This document shows, piece after piece, positions 17,625 to 26,172 of a stretch of 64,000 bases of DNA (the first letter of the stretch is position 1; the number at the start of each line of letters is the position of its first letter). Source of the stretch: JBCDLI01 sp038745535 (GTDB taxonomy: Bacteria; Pseudomonadota; Alphaproteobacteria; Rhizobiales; Rhizobiaceae); assembly GCA_038745535.1 (NCBI GenBank), contig JBCDLI010000005.1:6357-70356 (forward strand), read 5' to 3'. Made by a program: the position numbers and the translations under genes. Under the pieces are notes generated by a model. That model was not told the origin of the DNA and ran no database searches. It saw only the letters and a list, made by a program, of their open reading frames with translations.

Positions 17625-18790
17625 TGTATTCCAGAACCGACAGAAGTGCCGTTGCCGATTGGTTTTGGACCGTCGACCGTTGGTTCATCGCTGCTTTTCT
17701 TGGTCTACTCACATTCGGTGTTGTGCTGTCATTTGCGGCCAGCCCGACGGTAGCTGATCGCATCGGTGCGCCGACGTTCCACTTCGTGGAACGTCACATC
17801 GCGTTCATTCTGCCGACCTTGGCGGTGATGTTTGGCGCATCGTTCCTTTCACCGCGCGGGGTGCGACGGGTCGCGCTGTTTGTGCTTCTAGGTTCGCTAG
17901 TGCTGATGGCTGCGGCGCTTTTCATGGGCGTTGAAATCAAGGGATCGAAGCGCTGGGTGAACATTGCAGGGTTCAACGTCCAGCCGTCGGAATTCATGAA
18001 GCCTGCCTTCGTTATTCTTTGCGCTTGGCTGTTTGCCGAAAAGTTCCGCAGGCCCGAAGTGCCGGGCAATTTGATGGCAGCGGGCCTGCTCGCAATTTGC
18101 GGCGGGCTCTTGGTTTTGCAGCCGGACTTTGGCCAAACGGTTCTCATCGCAGCGACTTGGGGCGCGATGTTCTTCATGGCCGGTATGAGCTGGGTATGGA
18201 TCGGTTTACTTGGCGGTGTCGCGCTAATGGCCATGCTGCTCGCCTATCTCACAATGGATCACGTCGCGAGCCGGATTGATCGTTTCATTCACGGCTCGGG
18301 CGATAACTTTCAGGTCGAGACCGGCTACGAAGCACTGGTGCGCGGCGGCTGGTTTGGCCAAGGGCCGGGCGAGGGGACCGTGAAACGCATTTTACCAGAT
18401 AGTCATACCGACTTCGTGTTCGCTGTTCTGGGTGAAGAGTTCGGCATCGCCTTTTGCATCATCGTTGTCAGCCTATTCGGCTTCATCGTGCTGCGCGGCC
18501 TCATCCGTAGTGCCGCAATCAAAGACCCGTTCCGCAGCCTCGCGGTCGGCGGCTTGGTTTCGCTCATCGGCTTTCAGTCGACCATCAACATCGCGGTAAA
18601 CCTGCAACTCATGCCCGCAAAAGGCATGACCCTGCCCTTCATCTCCTATGGTGGTTCTTCCATGGTCGCAGTCGCGCTCTCTGCAGGGTTTATTCTTGCG
18701 CTGACGCGTCGTCGTCCTGAAGCGCGCATTGGACGCGTGGAGTTTTCACCGGTGGCCGAGCCGAGCGACGCGGCACAGGCGGGTGCGTGA
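17624..18790 (+). CDS. ftsW: Septal peptidoglycan glycosyltransferase FtsW
   Basis: SEDS-family polytopic membrane protein that polymerises lipid II at the septum together with FtsI. About ten hydrophobic segments are visible. Signature blocks are GSKRWVNIAGFNVQPSEFMK, LQPDFGQT and, near the C-terminus, LPFISYGGSSM. The ATG at 17624 is preferred to GTG 17621 because AAGGAG at 17611-17616 is better spaced for it. The product is 388 residues. Start and stop both touch neighbouring genes: murD ends at 17624, and the murG ATG shares a base with the ftsW stop. Confidence 0.94.
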   Translation: MYSRTDRSAVADWFWTVDRWFIAAFLGLLTFGVVLSFAASPTVADRIGAPTFHFVERHIAFILPTLAVMFGASFLSPRGVRRVALFVLLGSLVLMAAALFMGVEIKGSKRWVNIAGFNVQPSEFMKPAFVILCAWLFAEKFRRPEVPGNLMAAGLLAICGGLLVLQPDFGQTVLIAATWGAMFFMAGMSWVWIGLLGGVALMAMLLAYLTMDHVASRIDRFIHGSGDNFQVETGYEALVRGGWFGQGPGEGTVKRILPDSHTDFVFAVLGEEFGIAFCIIVVSLFGFIVLRGLIRSAAIKDPFRSLAVGGLVSLIGFQSTINIAVNLQLMPAKGMTLPFISYGGSSMVAVALSAGFILALTRRRPEARIGRVEFSPVAEPSDAAQAGA

Positions 18791-19881
18791 TGGGGGTTTC
18801 AAACGGTCGATTGGCGATGCTTTCTGCGGGCGGAACGGGCGGACATCTATTTCCCGCCGAAGCGCTGGCGCACGAACTCATTTCCCGCGGCTGGCGCATC
18901 CAGTTGATGACCGATGACCGCGCCGAGAAATACGCTGACAGTTTCCCGTGCGAGAAAATGCACATCGTCAAAAGCGCAACGCCATCGGGCAAAAACCCGA
19001 TTGCAATTGTTAAGGCGGTGCTGTCGCTCGCTCGGGGTACTGGCCAATCACGAAAGATCATAAAGACGGAACAACCCTCTGTCGTCATCGGCTTCGGCGG
19101 TTATCCAACTATCCCGCCGCTCTGGGCGTCGACGAGCGTTATCCCAACCGCGATACATGAACAAAACGCCGTAATGGGCCGCGCCAACAAGCTGCTCGCG
19201 ATGAAGGTAGATCGTATCGCGGGTGGCTTTTTGAAGCCCGAGGGACAGTTTGCGGATAAGATCGTCCAGACAGGGAATCCGGTGCGACCGGCGGTGTTGA
19301 AGCAATGCGGCGGTGCATATTCAACTTCTACTGGCGATGAGCCGTTTAATCTGGTCGTATTTGGCGGGTCACAAGGCGCAAGCTATTTCTCGGAAGCGCT
19401 TCCGCCAGCGCTAGAGAAGCTTTCCCATGCTATGCGTCGTCGTTTGCGGATCACCCAGCAGGCGCGTCCCGAAGATGAGATGGACGCCCGAAAAGCTTAC
19501 GCCGAGCTTGGCGTTGAAGCGGACGTCTCGCCGTTCTTTGCTGATCTGCCGAAGCGTATCGCGGACGCCCATCTGGTCATAGCGCGTTCCGGCGCATCCA
19601 CTGTCTCTGAAATTGCGGCGATTGGCCGACCATCGGTTCTGGTGCCCTATCCACATGCGCTCGATCACGATCAGGCAGCCAATGCGGCAAGCCTTGAGGC
19701 AGAGGGTGGCACAATGGTTCGTAAGCAGTCGGATTTGGATACCGACGTACTTTCAGCCCTTCTGATGGAACTTATTGATGCACCCGAACGCCTAAAGGAT
19801 ATGGCGGAAAAGGCGGCAAAGGTTGGAAAGCCAAAGGCTGCCAGCTTGCTTGCGGACCTTACAGAGACTATCGCGGATTAA
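18790..19881 (+). CDS. murG: Lipid II synthase (UDP-GlcNAc transferase) MurG
   Basis: Peripheral membrane GT28 glycosyltransferase that adds GlcNAc to lipid I, making lipid II. SAGGTGGHLFPAEALA is the N-terminal glycine-rich loop. GFGGYPTIPPL, HEQNAVMGRANK, VFGGSQGA and RSGASTVSEIAAIGRP are the diagnostic acceptor- and UDP-GlcNAc-binding motifs. It has 363 residues from ATG 18790; GTG 18787 is an equivalent alternative. It directly follows ftsW with a one-base overlap and precedes murC by about 50 bases. Confidence 0.95.
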   Translation: MGVSNGRLAMLSAGGTGGHLFPAEALAHELISRGWRIQLMTDDRAEKYADSFPCEKMHIVKSATPSGKNPIAIVKAVLSLARGTGQSRKIIKTEQPSVVIGFGGYPTIPPLWASTSVIPTAIHEQNAVMGRANKLLAMKVDRIAGGFLKPEGQFADKIVQTGNPVRPAVLKQCGGAYSTSTGDEPFNLVVFGGSQGASYFSEALPPALEKLSHAMRRRLRITQQARPEDEMDARKAYAELGVEADVSPFFADLPKRIADAHLVIARSGASTVSEIAAIGRPSVLVPYPHALDHDQAANAASLEAEGGTMVRKQSDLDTDVLSALLMELIDAPERLKDMAEKAAKVGKPKAASLLADLTETIAD

Positions 19882-19929
19882 CGCGGGTATCTATCGCCCG
19901 TTGCTTGATACTTGTCGGGAGTTCCGCCT

Positions 19930-21339
19930 TTGAAAATGCCTCAAAACATCGGTGCCGTGCATTTTGTCGGCATAGGCGGCATCGGAATGAGCGGCATTGC
20001 AGAAGTTCTGCACAGTCTCGGTCATACCGTTCAGGGGTCCGACCAAGCCGATGGCCAGAACGTGCAGCGTTTGCGCGCGAAGGGCATCAATGTTTCGGTT
20101 GGTCATCGCGAAGAGAATTTGGGCGACGCCGATGTGGTCGTGGTTTCAACGGCGATTAAAAAGGACAACCCCGAACTCGTCGCTGCACGCCAGAGACTTT
20201 TGCCGGTTGTACGACGCGCCGAAATGCTTGCCGAGATCATGCGCTTCAAGAAAGCGATTGCGATCGGCGGCACTCACGGCAAAACCACAACCACATCCAT
20301 GGTCGCAACACTTCTGGAAGCAGGTGGTCTGGACCCGACAGTCATCAATGGCGGCATCATCAACGCCTACGGCACAAATGCGCGCATCGGGCAGGGCGAG
20401 TGGATGGTGGTCGAGGCCGATGAAAGCGACGGCACTTTTTTGAAGCTTCCGGCCGATGTCGCGGTGATTACGAATATTGATCCAGAACACCTCGACCACT
20501 ACGGCAACTTTGATGCGGTGAAGGCCGCATTTCAGCAGTTCGTGGAGAACGTGCCTTTCTATGGGTTTGGCGTGGCTTGTATCGACCACCCCGAAGTGCA
20601 GGCGCTTGCGTCGCGCATTACAGACCGTCGCATCGTCACCTATGGTGAAAATCCGCAAGCTGATGTGCGCTGTGTGGACCATCGGATGGATGGACCAGTT
20701 TCATGCTTCGACATCAACATTCGGGATCGTCGCTTGTCGGAAGCGCTGGTGATCGAAGGTCTGCGTTTGCCCATGCCGGGCTCACACAACATGCTGAACG
20801 CTACAGCAGCGATTGCTGTTGCTTACAATCTCGGCATGGAACCTGACGCCATTGCGCGCGGGCTCTCCGGTTTTGGCGGTGTCAAAAGACGATTTACGCA
20901 GACGGGCGAGTGGAATGGCGTCAAGATTTTTGACGATTATGCTCACCATCCGGTGGAGATCAAAGCGGTGTTGCAGGCAGCGCGTGCTGCTGCAGACAAC
21001 GGCAAAGTTTTTGCCGTGATGCAGCCGCATCGATTCACGCGCCTGCGCGACTTATTCGATGATTTTGCGGCTTGTTTCAACGACGCTGATACCGTGATTG
21101 TCGCGCCGGTTTACCCGGCAGGCGAAGAGCCTATCAAAGACATCAACGAGGTCGAACTCGTGAACCGCATCCGCACGGGCGGGCACCGCAATGCACTGTC
21201 CGTCGCTAACCCGGACGAGGCACGTGAAGTCATACGTGAGCACGCCAGCAACGGTGACTATGTGCTTTATCTCGGTGCTGGGAACGTAACCCAATGGGCC
21301 TATGCCGCGCCGGAAGAACTCGCTGGGAGCGATGGATGA
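19930..21339 (+). CDS. murC: UDP-N-acetylmuramate:L-alanine ligase
   Basis: First Mur ligase; attaches L-alanine to UDP-MurNAc. FVGIGGIGMSGIAEVL is the UDP-binding loop, GGTHGKTTTTSMVA the ATP P-loop, and VVEADESDGTFLKLP and DDYAHHPVEIKAVL are MurC-specific. The start is probably TTG 19930, giving MKMPQNIG as in rhizobial MurC, with CGGGAG at about 8 bases spacing. ATG 19936 is the alternative, and the TTG at 19912 has no ribosome-binding site at useful spacing. It has 469 residues. The stop overlaps the murB start (ATGA). Confidence 0.95.
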   Translation: MKMPQNIGAVHFVGIGGIGMSGIAEVLHSLGHTVQGSDQADGQNVQRLRAKGINVSVGHREENLGDADVVVVSTAIKKDNPELVAARQRLLPVVRRAEMLAEIMRFKKAIAIGGTHGKTTTTSMVATLLEAGGLDPTVINGGIINAYGTNARIGQGEWMVVEADESDGTFLKLPADVAVITNIDPEHLDHYGNFDAVKAAFQQFVENVPFYGFGVACIDHPEVQALASRITDRRIVTYGENPQADVRCVDHRMDGPVSCFDINIRDRRLSEALVIEGLRLPMPGSHNMLNATAAIAVAYNLGMEPDAIARGLSGFGGVKRRFTQTGEWNGVKIFDDYAHHPVEIKAVLQAARAAADNGKVFAVMQPHRFTRLRDLFDDFAACFNDADTVIVAPVYPAGEEPIKDINEVELVNRIRTGGHRNALSVANPDEAREVIREHASNGDYVLYLGAGNVTQWAYAAPEELAGSDG

Positions 21340-22313
21340 GTGCTCCGTCACGCGGCGAAATTCTGCTGGAAGAGATCGGTGACGGTGCGAACGATATTCG
21401 TGGCCGCCTCCAGCTTGATACAGGGCTGAACAAAGTCACGTGGCTGCGTACGGGCGGTCCAGCAGATATTCTTTTTTCACCGGCAGATGAAGACGATCTG
21501 ATCGCGTTTTTGCAGATGCTGCCGTCGCACATTCCGGTTTTCGTGATTGGCCTTGGGTCCAATTTGCTGGTCCGTGATGGCGGCGTTCGCGGCGTGGTGA
21601 TCCGCTTTCCGGCGAAGGGCTTCGGCGAAGTTGTGATTGAGTCCGAAACGAGGCTCCGCGCGGGTGCGGCAGCGCTCGATAAAAAGGTCGCTTCCACCGC
21701 GCGGGACGCAGGAATTGGCGGCTTCCATTTCTTTCACGGAATTCCCGGCGGGATAGGCGGCGCAATCAAGATGAACGCGGGTGCGAATTGCATCGAAACC
21801 AGCCAGCGTCTTGTTGAAGTGTCTGGCGTTGATCGTCAGGGCAAAAAACACACGCTAACCAATGCAGAGCTTGGTTTCTCCTACCGCCACTCATCAGCGC
21901 CGGAAGGGCTGATCTTCACGTCTGCGGTCTTTGAGGGATACGCTCAGCCACCGGCCGAAATTCAGGATTTGATGGACGGTGTCCAGCGACATCGCGAGAC
22001 GGTGCAGCCTGTGAAGGAAAAGACCGGTGGCTCGACTTTCAAAAACCCCGACGGCACCTCCGCATGGAAGGTCATTGACGATGCAGGATGCCGTGGACTT
22101 ATGGTGGGCAATGCTCAAATGAGCCCGATGCATTGTAATTTCATGATCAACACAGGCGGCGCGACGAGCCATGATCTGGAGCTTCTCGGCGAAACCGTGC
22201 GCGAGCGCGTGTTTGATCATTCGAGCATTCGGCTGGAATGGGAAATCAAGCGGATCGGCGAATTCGGTGATGGCGAAGAGCCTGTGCAGCCCATGATGGG
22301 TCGGATGCTTTAA
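21336..22313 (+). CDS. murB: UDP-N-acetylenolpyruvoylglucosamine reductase
   Basis: FAD-dependent, NADPH-consuming reductase that forms UDP-MurNAc. WLRTGGPADILFSP opens the FAD domain. GLGSNLLVRDGG and HGIPGGIGGAIKMNAG are the FAD-binding core. The catalytic serine is in KTGGSTFKNP and the downstream glutamate lies in the SIRLEWEIKRIG region, as in type IIa MurB. It has 325 residues from ATG 21336, with GGGAGCG upstream and a four-base overlap with murC. The upstream extension from 21294 lies inside murC. Confidence 0.95.
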   Translation: MSAPSRGEILLEEIGDGANDIRGRLQLDTGLNKVTWLRTGGPADILFSPADEDDLIAFLQMLPSHIPVFVIGLGSNLLVRDGGVRGVVIRFPAKGFGEVVIESETRLRAGAAALDKKVASTARDAGIGGFHFFHGIPGGIGGAIKMNAGANCIETSQRLVEVSGVDRQGKKHTLTNAELGFSYRHSSAPEGLIFTSAVFEGYAQPPAEIQDLMDGVQRHRETVQPVKEKTGGSTFKNPDGTSAWKVIDDAGCRGLMVGNAQMSPMHCNFMINTGGATSHDLELLGETVRERVFDHSSIRLEWEIKRIGEFGDGEEPVQPMMGRML

Positions 22314-22379
22314 ACAGGCTCTGCTTGCTTACTTGATGACCTAGCGGCATGTTGCGTTGCAGCAATGAGAGGTCAAGCT

Positions 22380-22721
22380 ATGTCACGAGAGTACTATTAC
22401 CGCAAAGCCGATATCACTTTCGATTTTCCCGACGGCGATGTGAGCCAAGTGTTTTCCTATTGGAACAATTTCTTGCGCGATACCAACTTCACTGCGGTGA
22501 ATGTAAACATGGGTCAGACGCGCAACGCCGAAATCGAACAATATGTTTTGGATAATATCGCGTCTTACGGTCGGCAATTGGGAAGGATTGGTGAAGCGCT
22601 GAATGTCGTCATCAATCACCTCGATCTGCTTAAAAAGACGTCGGGCGATGACCAGCGCGCTCTCGTTGCGTTTCAATCGATGCTCAGCGACATCGAGAGC
22701 GCGAAACAGACCTGCAAATAA
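22380..22721 (+). CDS. Small hypothetical protein within the dcw cluster
   Basis: Unrecognised 113-residue soluble protein. It starts at ATG 22380, with GAGAGG about eight bases upstream. It has no signal peptide or membrane segment. The N-terminal third is rich in aromatic residues (REYYYRKADITFDF, FSYWNNFLRD); the rest looks helical (IGEALNVVINHLDLLKK). It lies between murB and the MATE gene, on the same strand as both. The downstream gap to the MATE gene is 62 bases. Position suggests co-expression with envelope genes, but no function can be read from the sequence. Confidence 0.65.
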   Translation: MSREYYYRKADITFDFPDGDVSQVFSYWNNFLRDTNFTAVNVNMGQTRNAEIEQYVLDNIASYGRQLGRIGEALNVVINHLDLLKKTSGDDQRALVAFQSMLSDIESAKQTCK

Positions 22722-22783
22722 AAGCTATTCCACATCGTGATCGCCGCATTGACGAAGGAAAATAAAGCGTCAATTGCACCGCG

Positions 22784-24202
22784 ATGAGCTCCGTTGACAC
22801 ATTGTCGTTTTCCCCGTCGGTTGATGGCCGCCAAGTCCAGTCTTGGCGCTCGCACATCCGCGCGACCCTTATCGTGGGCGTCCCGCTTGTGGGATCGCAG
22901 GTTGGCGGAATGTTGATGAACATGACCGACGTCGCGATGCTCGGATGGTATGGCATCACTGAACTCGCTGCGGGGTCGCTCGTCACCCAGTTTTGGTTCA
23001 CGGTCATGATGTTTGGCGCGGGTTTTGCCTACGCCGTGGTGCCGATGGCGGCAGACGGTGAGGGAAGAGGCGACATCGTTCACGTGCGCCGCACGGTTCG
23101 CATGGGCATTTGGGTTTGCATTGCATTTTGCATCGTTGTGATGCCGATACTCTGGTTCACCGAAGATATCTTTTTGCTTTTGAGGCAAGAGCCCGAGGTC
23201 GCGCGGCTTTCCGGCGAATACATGCGCATCGCCCAGTGGGCGATCTTATTTCTGCTGTGCAGTTGGACGCTGCGCGGTTTTCTGACGGCGATTGAACGGA
23301 CGGGCTTTTACTTCTGGATCACGTTTATCGGCGTTTTGGTGAATGTTGCACTCAATTGGCTGTTCATCTTTGGCAATCTCGGAATGCCGGAGTTAGGCAT
23401 GCGCGGGGCTGCCATCGCAACGCTTGGAACAAACGCAACGATTTTCGTGATCGCGATATTCTATTGCATGCGTGAGCCCCGCGCGCAGGCTTACGAGCTG
23501 TTCGTCCGGTTTTGGAAGCCTGATTGGGCGATGTTTAAAAAGGTCGTCATGCTCGGCGCGCCGATCAGCCTCATGATCACGGCGGAGACGGGCATGTTCA
23601 TCTTCTCGTCGATCTTTATGGGTTGGCTCGGCGTGATACCGCTCGCAGCCCACGGTATTGTACTTGTTATCGCATCACTTGCATTCATGGTGCCGATGGG
23701 GATTAGCCAAGCCGCGACTGCGCGCGTTGGTAATTTCTGGGGTCGAAGTGATCCTGCAAATTTGGCACGTGCCGCTTACACGGTCATGGGCATGTGCATC
23801 GTGTTCGCGTCGTGCAGCGCCATGCTGTTTGCGTTTTTGCCAGAACACCTGATCTCGCTCTTTTTAGACGAGACGGACGCCGATGCCGCTTCGGTATTAC
23901 CGTATGCGGTTCCACTTCTCTTCGTTGCGGCGTGCTTTCAACTGGTCGATTCGGCGCAAGCAATCGCAGCCGCCAATTTGCGCGGTATGCAGGACACCAA
24001 GTTGCCCATGTATATCGCCAGCACCTGCTATTGGGTGATTGGACTGGGACTTTCCTATATGCTCGCGTTTCCTCTTGGCCTTGGTGGGATCGGTGTTTGG
24101 ACCGGTCTTGCGGTTGGCCTTGCCTGTGCTTCCGTCGCGCTTTCTTGGCGGTTCGAGGTAGTGCGCCCAAAAGTGGCGAACCGTCCCGCACATCCTGCCT
24201 AG
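22784..24202 (+). CDS. MATE family multidrug/cation efflux transporter (NorM-like)
   Basis: Twelve-helix inner-membrane exporter of the MATE family, which couples drug or metabolite export to Na+ or H+ entry. The repeated halves begin GVPLVGSQVGGMLMNMTDVAMLG (about residue 33) and MLGAPISLMITAETGMFIFSS (about residue 250). FMVPMGISQAATARVG is the conserved second-half block. It has 472 residues. It sits inside the dcw cluster between murB and ddl, where a multidrug transporter is not usual. It could export an envelope precursor or antibiotic, but the substrate is unknown. No strong ribosome-binding site precedes the ATG. Confidence 0.88.
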   Translation: MSSVDTLSFSPSVDGRQVQSWRSHIRATLIVGVPLVGSQVGGMLMNMTDVAMLGWYGITELAAGSLVTQFWFTVMMFGAGFAYAVVPMAADGEGRGDIVHVRRTVRMGIWVCIAFCIVVMPILWFTEDIFLLLRQEPEVARLSGEYMRIAQWAILFLLCSWTLRGFLTAIERTGFYFWITFIGVLVNVALNWLFIFGNLGMPELGMRGAAIATLGTNATIFVIAIFYCMREPRAQAYELFVRFWKPDWAMFKKVVMLGAPISLMITAETGMFIFSSIFMGWLGVIPLAAHGIVLVIASLAFMVPMGISQAATARVGNFWGRSDPANLARAAYTVMGMCIVFASCSAMLFAFLPEHLISLFLDETDADAASVLPYAVPLLFVAACFQLVDSAQAIAAANLRGMQDTKLPMYIASTCYWVIGLGLSYMLAFPLGLGGIGVWTGLAVGLACASVALSWRFEVVRPKVANRPAHPA

Positions 24203-24206
24203 ACAC

Positions 24207-24226
24207 AGAATCGCAACTCTGATTCT
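24207..24226. repeat. Inverted repeat AGAATC-N8-GATTCT before ddl
   Basis: A 6-bp dyad in the 132-base gap between the MATE gene and ddl. Each arm contains a GANTC site, the target of the alphaproteobacterial CcrM methylase. No T-run follows. A role as a regulatory or methylation-sensitive site is speculative. Confidence 0.25.
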
Positions 24227-24334
24227 ATCTCCCCATTCGCGTGATTTGGGTGTCAACATTCGTCGTCGGTGTCAGGGTTCCGATAGCGATCAAAGTGACT
24301 CTTGAGACTGCGCAAAATAGTCTGAGGGGACGCT

Positions 24335-25261
24335 ATGACCGGAAAACACGTGGCCGTTTTGATGGGCGGATTTTCATCGGAACGTCCGGTTAGTCTGGCC
24401 TCAGGGAATGCCTGCGCAGATGAGCTGGAGAGGAGCGGTTACCGCGTCAGCCGGGTGGACGTGGATCGAGACATACCTGCGAGGCTCACCGAGTTGAAGC
24501 CAGATGTTGCGTTCAACGCGTTGCACGGACCTTTCGGTGAAGACGGCACAATCCAAGGTCTCCTCGAATTTATGTCAATTCCTTACACCCATTCCGGTGT
24601 ACTCGCGACTGCGGTCGCGATGGACAAGGAAATCGCAAAGCGCGTTGCCAAATCGCATGGGCTTCCGGTCGCTGAGTCGGTTGTGATGGAGCGCAACGAT
24701 TTCAAATCCAGTCACCCGATGAAGCCGCCCTACGTGGTCAAGCCGGTTGCGGAAGGTTCGAGCTTCGGCGTGGTGATCGTCAAAGAAGACCAGTCACACC
24801 CGCCCCAAGTGATCACCTCAAAAGAATGGGCTTACGGTGACCGCGTTATGGTCGAACGCTACGTCTACGGCCGTGAACTAACCTGTGCGGTTATGGGTGA
24901 TGTGGCCCTTGGGGTTACCGAGATCATACCGACTGGAAATCAATTTTACGACTATGATGCAAAATATGCCGCCGGTGGCTCTACACACGTTTGTCCGGCG
25001 GAAATTTCACCAAATATTTACCAAAAGATTACGAAGATGGCCCTCAAAGCGCATCAGGCATTTGGGTGTAAGGGCGTCACGCGTTCCGACTTTCGCTACG
25101 ATGATAGGTTCTCTGAAAACGGGGAAATCATCTGGCTGGAAATCAATACGCAGCCCGGAATGACCGCAACGTCTCTGGTGCCAGAATTGGCTGAACATGC
25201 CGGACACAGCTTCGGTGAATTGTTAGCTTGGATGGTAGAGGACGCATCGTGCTCACGATAG
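24335..25261 (+). CDS. ddl: D-alanine:D-alanine ligase
   Basis: ATP-grasp enzyme that makes the D-Ala-D-Ala used by MurF. VLMGGFSSERPVSL is the N-terminal signature, ALHGPFGEDGTIQG the substrate loop, PYVVKPVAEGSSFGV the ATP-grasp lysine and glycine-rich segment, and EINTQPGMTATSLVPE the metal-binding C-terminal motif. It has 308 residues. GAGGGGA precedes the ATG by five bases. The last codons overlap the start of ftsQ, keeping it coupled to the division block. Confidence 0.95.
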   Translation: MTGKHVAVLMGGFSSERPVSLASGNACADELERSGYRVSRVDVDRDIPARLTELKPDVAFNALHGPFGEDGTIQGLLEFMSIPYTHSGVLATAVAMDKEIAKRVAKSHGLPVAESVVMERNDFKSSHPMKPPYVVKPVAEGSSFGVVIVKEDQSHPPQVITSKEWAYGDRVMVERYVYGRELTCAVMGDVALGVTEIIPTGNQFYDYDAKYAAGGSTHVCPAEISPNIYQKITKMALKAHQAFGCKGVTRSDFRYDDRFSENGEIIWLEINTQPGMTATSLVPELAEHAGHSFGELLAWMVEDASCSR

Positions 25262-26172
25262 GCACATTGGCGACACGGTTCATGCGCTCACCGCGCATAC
25301 ACATGCTTGCGCCCGCATCTACTGCTACCCAGCGAAAGCTATTGCGAAATACGACGAAGCTCGCCGAGAAGTGCCAGCGCCTGCCCGGCTGGGCCGATAA
25401 ACTCGCCATTCTCACAATTGTGGGGGCAGCGGCGCTTTATGGCTCTGTGCAGGGTGGCCAATTTGATGCCGCGGCAAATCATGTCGCGGTGGAATTTGGT
25501 TTCGGCGTCACTCAGATCGACATTGCCGGTCAGGTCTATACCGATCCAAGAGAAGTTTACGGCGCGCTTGGTCTCAATGAGCCGCGCTCGGTATTCACGC
25601 TTAAAAATGGTGAGGCTGAAGCGGCTCTTGTCTCTCTGCCCTGGGTGGAAAGCGCGCGCGTTCGCATTGGTTTTCCAGACAGTGTTGAAGTCGAATTAAC
25701 TGAGCGCCAAGCCTACGCCGCATGGCAGTTCGGCGAGACTGTTTCTGTAATCGACCAAAGCGGTGAACCCATTGTCGGTGTCGATGCAAGTCGGGTCAAT
25801 GCGCTTCCTCTTCTGGTCGGTGAAGGTGCGCCTGCGGCTGCCGGTGAATTCTTCGAGTTGATCGCGAATTACCCAGAAATAACAGACCGCGTACGCGCCT
25901 ACATGCTCGTTGGCGGCCGGCGTTGGGATTTGAATATTGATTCTGGTGTGGTCGTTAGTTTGCCTGAGACCAATACCGCCAAAGCACTTGATCAACTTGC
26001 GACACTTGAAACGGAGCGTTCGGTTTTTGATCGCGATATCGCGTCGATTGATCTTCGAATTCAAGGACAGGCCGTATTTGCGCTGACCGAAAACGCGATG
26101 ACTGCGCGGTCAACGAAATTCAAAGAGATCGGCATCGACATTATGCGTGAGGAGAAGGCTGAAAATGGCTGA
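25249..26172 (+). CDS. ftsQ: Cell division protein FtsQ
   Basis: Bitopic divisome protein linking early and late division proteins. It has a basic cytoplasmic tail of about 50 residues, one membrane helix (LAILTIVGAAALYGSV), a POTRA domain (GQVYTDPREVYGALGL, then LPWVESARVRIGFPDSVEVELTERQAYAAWQ) and the beta domain ending in IDLRIQGQAVFALTE. The start is probably GTG 25249, with AGAGGA six bases upstream, giving 307 residues. It overlaps the end of ddl by 13 bases, and its stop overlaps the ftsA start by eight. Confidence 0.92.
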   Translation: MLTIGTLATRFMRSPRIHMLAPASTATQRKLLRNTTKLAEKCQRLPGWADKLAILTIVGAAALYGSVQGGQFDAAANHVAVEFGFGVTQIDIAGQVYTDPREVYGALGLNEPRSVFTLKNGEAEAALVSLPWVESARVRIGFPDSVEVELTERQAYAAWQFGETVSVIDQSGEPIVGVDASRVNALPLLVGEGAPAAAGEFFELIANYPEITDRVRAYMLVGGRRWDLNIDSGVVVSLPETNTAKALDQLATLETERSVFDRDIASIDLRIQGQAVFALTENAMTARSTKFKEIGIDIMREEKAENG

